From positions 2,770,001 through 2,834,000 of the forward strand of contig NZ_CP046907.1 in NCBI RefSeq assembly GCF_014083985.1: 64,000 nucleotides of DNA, read 5' to 3'. Shown one piece after another: positions 61,973 to 64,000 of this stretch; the first letter of the stretch is position 1, and the number at the start of each line of letters is the position of its first letter. The stretch is from Streptomyces sp. SCUT-3. GTDB taxonomy: Bacteria > Actinomycetota > Actinomycetes > Streptomycetales > Streptomycetaceae. The position numbers and the translations under genes were made by a program. The notes beneath the pieces were generated by a model. That model was not told the origin of the DNA. It worked only from the letters and a program-made list of their open reading frames with translations, and did not search any database.

Positions 61973-62839
61973 TCACGCCGCGGCGGCCGCGGCGCGGTAG
62001 TCGTGGGCGAGCTGCCGGATGTGCTCGCGGGACTCCTCGGGGGACGCCGCGGCCGCGGTGTGCTCGGCCCAGGCCCGGCGGTACCGCTCCAGGTCGTGCT
62101 CCCGGTCCAGCAGCGTGCCGGAGGTCAGGTGCTCCAGCCAGACGTAGTCGGCGGACGGCTCGCCCCGCATCGTGAAGATCGTGCAGGGCGGGTACTGGCC
62201 GGGTGTGACGGTGCGGCGCAGGGGGAGCACCCGGACCTCCACCCGGGGGTGCTCGGCCATGGCCAGCAGGTGGTCGAGCTGGTCGGCCATGGTGCGCTCC
62301 GTGCCGACGACGGAGTGCAGGACGGTGACGTCGAGCACCGCCTCCAGCCTGCAGTCGCCGGCGAGGAACGCCTCCCTGCGCCTCAGTCCGGTGTCGGTCA
62401 TCCGGAGTGCCTCGTCCTCCGGGCAGTGGCCGCGGAAGACCGCCGCCGTGTACTCCCCGGTCCGGAGCAGGCCGGGCACGAGCCGGGTCTCGTAGGCGCG
62501 GACGAGGCGGCTGTCGGCCTCCAGGGTCAGGTAGTCCCTGAGGTCGTCGCGGAGCTGCGCCCCCTTCTCGGCCCACCAGTCGATCCTGCGCGTGTGCGCG
62601 GCGAGGCGTTTGAGGGCCTGCCGCCGGACGGTGTCGTGGAGTCCGTAGAGGGTCAGCAGGTGGTCGAGGTCGAGGGGGCGGACGCCGCGCCGGCCGGCCT
62701 CGATCTTGCTGATCTTGGGCTGCCCGCACTGCAGTTCCGCGGCGGCGTCCCCCATGGTCAGTCCCGCGGCCTCGCGCAGGCGGCGCAGTTCGGCGCCGAG
62801 CCGGCGGCTGCGCACGGAGGGCGTCTCGGTCCGTTCCAT
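61973..62839 (-). CDS. XRE-family regulator with DUF5753
   Basis: This 288-residue protein starts at ATG 62839. The N-terminal helix-turn-helix reads LGAELRRLREAAGLTM, then ELQCGQPKISKIEAGRRGVR, and is followed by the long helical DUF5753 domain (residues ~100-280). Streptomyces have dozens of such WhiJ/AbaA-like regulators, usually with a DUF397 partner and often an ATPase gene nearby. Here the divergent gene encodes an anti-sigma-type ATPase, but no DUF397 ORF is seen. They are associated with differentiation and antibiotic timing. Confidence 0.93.
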   Translation of the reverse strand: MERTETPSVRSRRLGAELRRLREAAGLTMGDAAAELQCGQPKISKIEAGRRGVRPLDLDHLLTLYGLHDTVRRQALKRLAAHTRRIDWWAEKGAQLRDDLRDYLTLEADSRLVRAYETRLVPGLLRTGEYTAAVFRGHCPEDEALRMTDTGLRRREAFLAGDCRLEAVLDVTVLHSVVGTERTMADQLDHLLAMAEHPRVEVRVLPLRRTVTPGQYPPCTIFTMRGEPSADYVWLEHLTSGTLLDREHDLERYRRAWAEHTAAAASPEESREHIRQLAHDYRAAAAAA

Positions 62840-62957
62840 GGGGACATGGTGGTCCGGGGGGCCCGTCCGGAGGGGTTTGTTCCGCACGAGCCGCCGGATC
62901 GTGTGAAGCATTTTAGGAATACTTGCCAAAGGAATAGTGATCGAGCAGTCTGACCAG

Positions 62958-62969
62958 TGGTGATCACCA
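62958..62969. promoter_or_regulatory. Perfect palindrome between divergent XRE and ATPase genes
   Basis: TGGTGATCACCA lies in the divergent region, with GGCAC-TCA-GTGCC about 20 bases farther on. They are candidate binding sites for the adjacent XRE regulator. Confidence 0.4.
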
Positions 62970-63034
62970 AGGGTGCAAGATCAGGCACTCAGTGCCACCG
63001 TGCGTTCCGCCCGCCCGCGCACTCCGGAGGCCCC

Positions 63035-63562
63035 ATGGATCCGACGGCAGCAGCCCCCCACCCGCCCCGGCCGGGCGGCGTACCCCGGCCCCGGAGCGGC
63101 CGCCCCGGGGGCGAGTTCCGTCCCGGGGGCGGGCCCCGTCCCGCCGGGTCCCGCACCGGGGCCGGCCGCGAGTGCAGGCTCCAGTTCTCCTACCACCCGC
63201 GCCGCCTTCCCCACCTGCGCGGGATGGTGGAGGCGTCCCTGGGGTGCTGGGGCCTGGAGGCCCTGGCGCACGACAGCACGCTCATCGCCACCGAACTGTG
63301 CAGCAACGTGCGCCACACCCCGGGGCGGCAGGGCGAGCTCGCCCTGCGCGAGGTGCCCGGCGGCGTGCGGATCGAGGTGCGGGACGGCTGCCCGACCCTG
63401 CCGGCCTTCCCGCTCGAGCCCCCCGACCTGTTCCAGGAGGGCGGGCGCGGCCTCTTCCTCGTGGCGACGCAGGCGACGAGGATCGGGGCCGCGCTGCGCC
63501 GCGGCGGCAAGGCGGTCTGGGCCGAGGTGTCGCTGTGGACCCAGCAGAGCCTCGACTTCTGA
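63035..63562 (+). CDS. ATP-binding anti-sigma-type protein (HATPase_c_2)
   Basis: This 175-residue protein starts at ATG 63035 behind CCGGAGG. About 60 Pro/Gly/Arg-rich residues precede a GHKL ATPase domain of the RsbW/SpoIIAB type, with the N-box-like LIATELCSNVRHTPG, RIEVRDGCP and GGRGLFLVATQA. The N-box lacks a typical Glu-x-x-x-Asn-Ala spacing but keeps Glu and Asn. Such small ATPases in Streptomyces are often paired with XRE-DUF5753 regulators, as here. A partner sigma factor is not visible in the window. Confidence 0.9.
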   Translation: MDPTAAAPHPPRPGGVPRPRSGRPGGEFRPGGGPRPAGSRTGAGRECRLQFSYHPRRLPHLRGMVEASLGCWGLEALAHDSTLIATELCSNVRHTPGRQGELALREVPGGVRIEVRDGCPTLPAFPLEPPDLFQEGGRGLFLVATQATRIGAALRRGGKAVWAEVSLWTQQSLDF

Positions 63563-63578
63563 GGCCCGCGGGGGTCGG

Positions 63579-64000
63579 TCAGCTCGGCCGGGGCGCCGGG
63601 AGGCCCAGGACGCGGTCGCGCAGGACGGGGAAGTCGGCGCGGGTCCGCGCCACGAGGGAGGGGTCGATGTCGGCCCGCAGGACCTGCTCGCCGGCCCCGG
63701 CCTCGGCCAGCACCTCGCCCCACGGGTCGACGACCATGCTGTGCCCGGCCTGCTCGATCCCCGCGTGGGTGCCCGCCGTGCAGCAGGCCAGCACGTAGGC
63801 CTGGGACTCCACCGCGCGGGCGCGGGCCAGCAGGGTCCAGTGGCCGCGCCGGCGGGCGGGCCAGCCGGCCGGGACGACCATCATCCCGGCGCCGGCGTCG
63901 ACCAGGAGGCGGAACTGCTCCGGAAAGCGCAGGTCGTAGCAGGTGGCCAGGCCCAGGACGGGGGAGGCGCTTCCTGCGGAGGAGGCCTCCCCGGCGTCGG
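63579..64000 (-). CDS. Carbon-nitrogen hydrolase (nitrilase superfamily), C-terminal part
   Basis: The gene enters from the right window edge; about 140 codons are present, ending at TGA complement 63579-63581. The catalytic Cys is visible in LATCYDLRFPEQFRLL, followed by VPAGWPARRRGHWTLLARARAVE and SMVVDPWGEVLAEAG, all typical of nitrilase/omega-amidase-like amidohydrolases. The Glu and Lys of the triad would be in the missing N-terminal half. Substrate could be an omega-amide or N-carbamoyl compound. Confidence 0.9.
   Translation of the reverse strand, partial: DAGEASSAGSASPVLGLATCYDLRFPEQFRLLVDAGAGMMVVPAGWPARRRGHWTLLARARAVESQAYVLACCTAGTHAGIEQAGHSMVVDPWGEVLAEAGAGEQVLRADIDPSLVARTRADFPVLRDRVLGLPAPRPS

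Overview
The window looks like chromosomal DNA of a Streptomyces or close relative. It is very GC-rich, third codon positions are almost always G or C, GTG starts are common and the rare TTA codon is used sparingly. The protein families are also typical: two large SARP/AfsR-type regulators, a SpoIIE-type phosphatase, XRE-DUF5753, DUF6458, DUF4232, DUF2690 and an MbtH protein. I see no rRNA, tRNA, CRISPR array, integrase or transposase.

Bases 1-23975 are the 3' end of a nonribosomal peptide cluster. The 3' end of a serine-hydrolase gene resembling penicillin-binding-protein-type (SurE-like) trans-acting peptide cyclases comes first. Two coupled NRPS genes with six modules in total follow, read as A-T, C-A-T-E, C-A-T-E, C-A-T, then C-A-T, C-A-T-E. 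An MbtH gene ends the run. There is no starter condensation domain and no integrated thioesterase, and the last domain is an epimerase. The simplest reading is a head-to-tail cyclic hexapeptide of L-D-D-L-L-D pattern, released by the stand-alone cyclase. As given, the NRPS genes carry eight one-base deficits, all explained by one missing C; restoring them gives clean proteins of about 4802 and 2838 residues. They are probably sequence errors favoured by near-identical modules.

Bases 24082-29571 hold a MacB/FtsX-type ABC exporter pair on the minus strand and a divergent NarL-type sensor kinase and response regulator, a plausible export or self-protection block. Bases 29612-35927 form a compact minus-strand operon: DrrA-like ATPase, DrrB-like permease, a DUF5937/ArsR-type regulator and a SARP. 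Three 11-bp direct repeats, the classical form of a SARP site, lie upstream of its first gene. TTA codons in the first NRPS gene and in both SARP genes suggest bldA-dependent control.

Bases 36102-47343 are mixed accessory and stress genes: DUF5701, TetR, a K+-channel-like protein, an HdeD-like protein, a MerR regulator with a textbook 19-bp-spacer promoter, DUF1203, two tiny ORFs, a Tat-exported multicopper oxidase, DUF488, a SulP transporter coupled to an ArsR regulator with a perfect AT-rich palindrome, and an uncharacterised protein.

Bases 47512-64000 carry a PAS/GAF/SpoIIE/ATPase phosphatase, pirin, SseB, an acyl-CoA dehydrogenase behind two operator-like dyads, an M18 aminopeptidase, a second SARP followed by 11-bp repeats and a DUF4232 lipoprotein, DUF6458, DUF2690, a thioredoxin-NHL protein, a divergent XRE-DUF5753 and ATPase pair, and a nitrilase cut by the window end.
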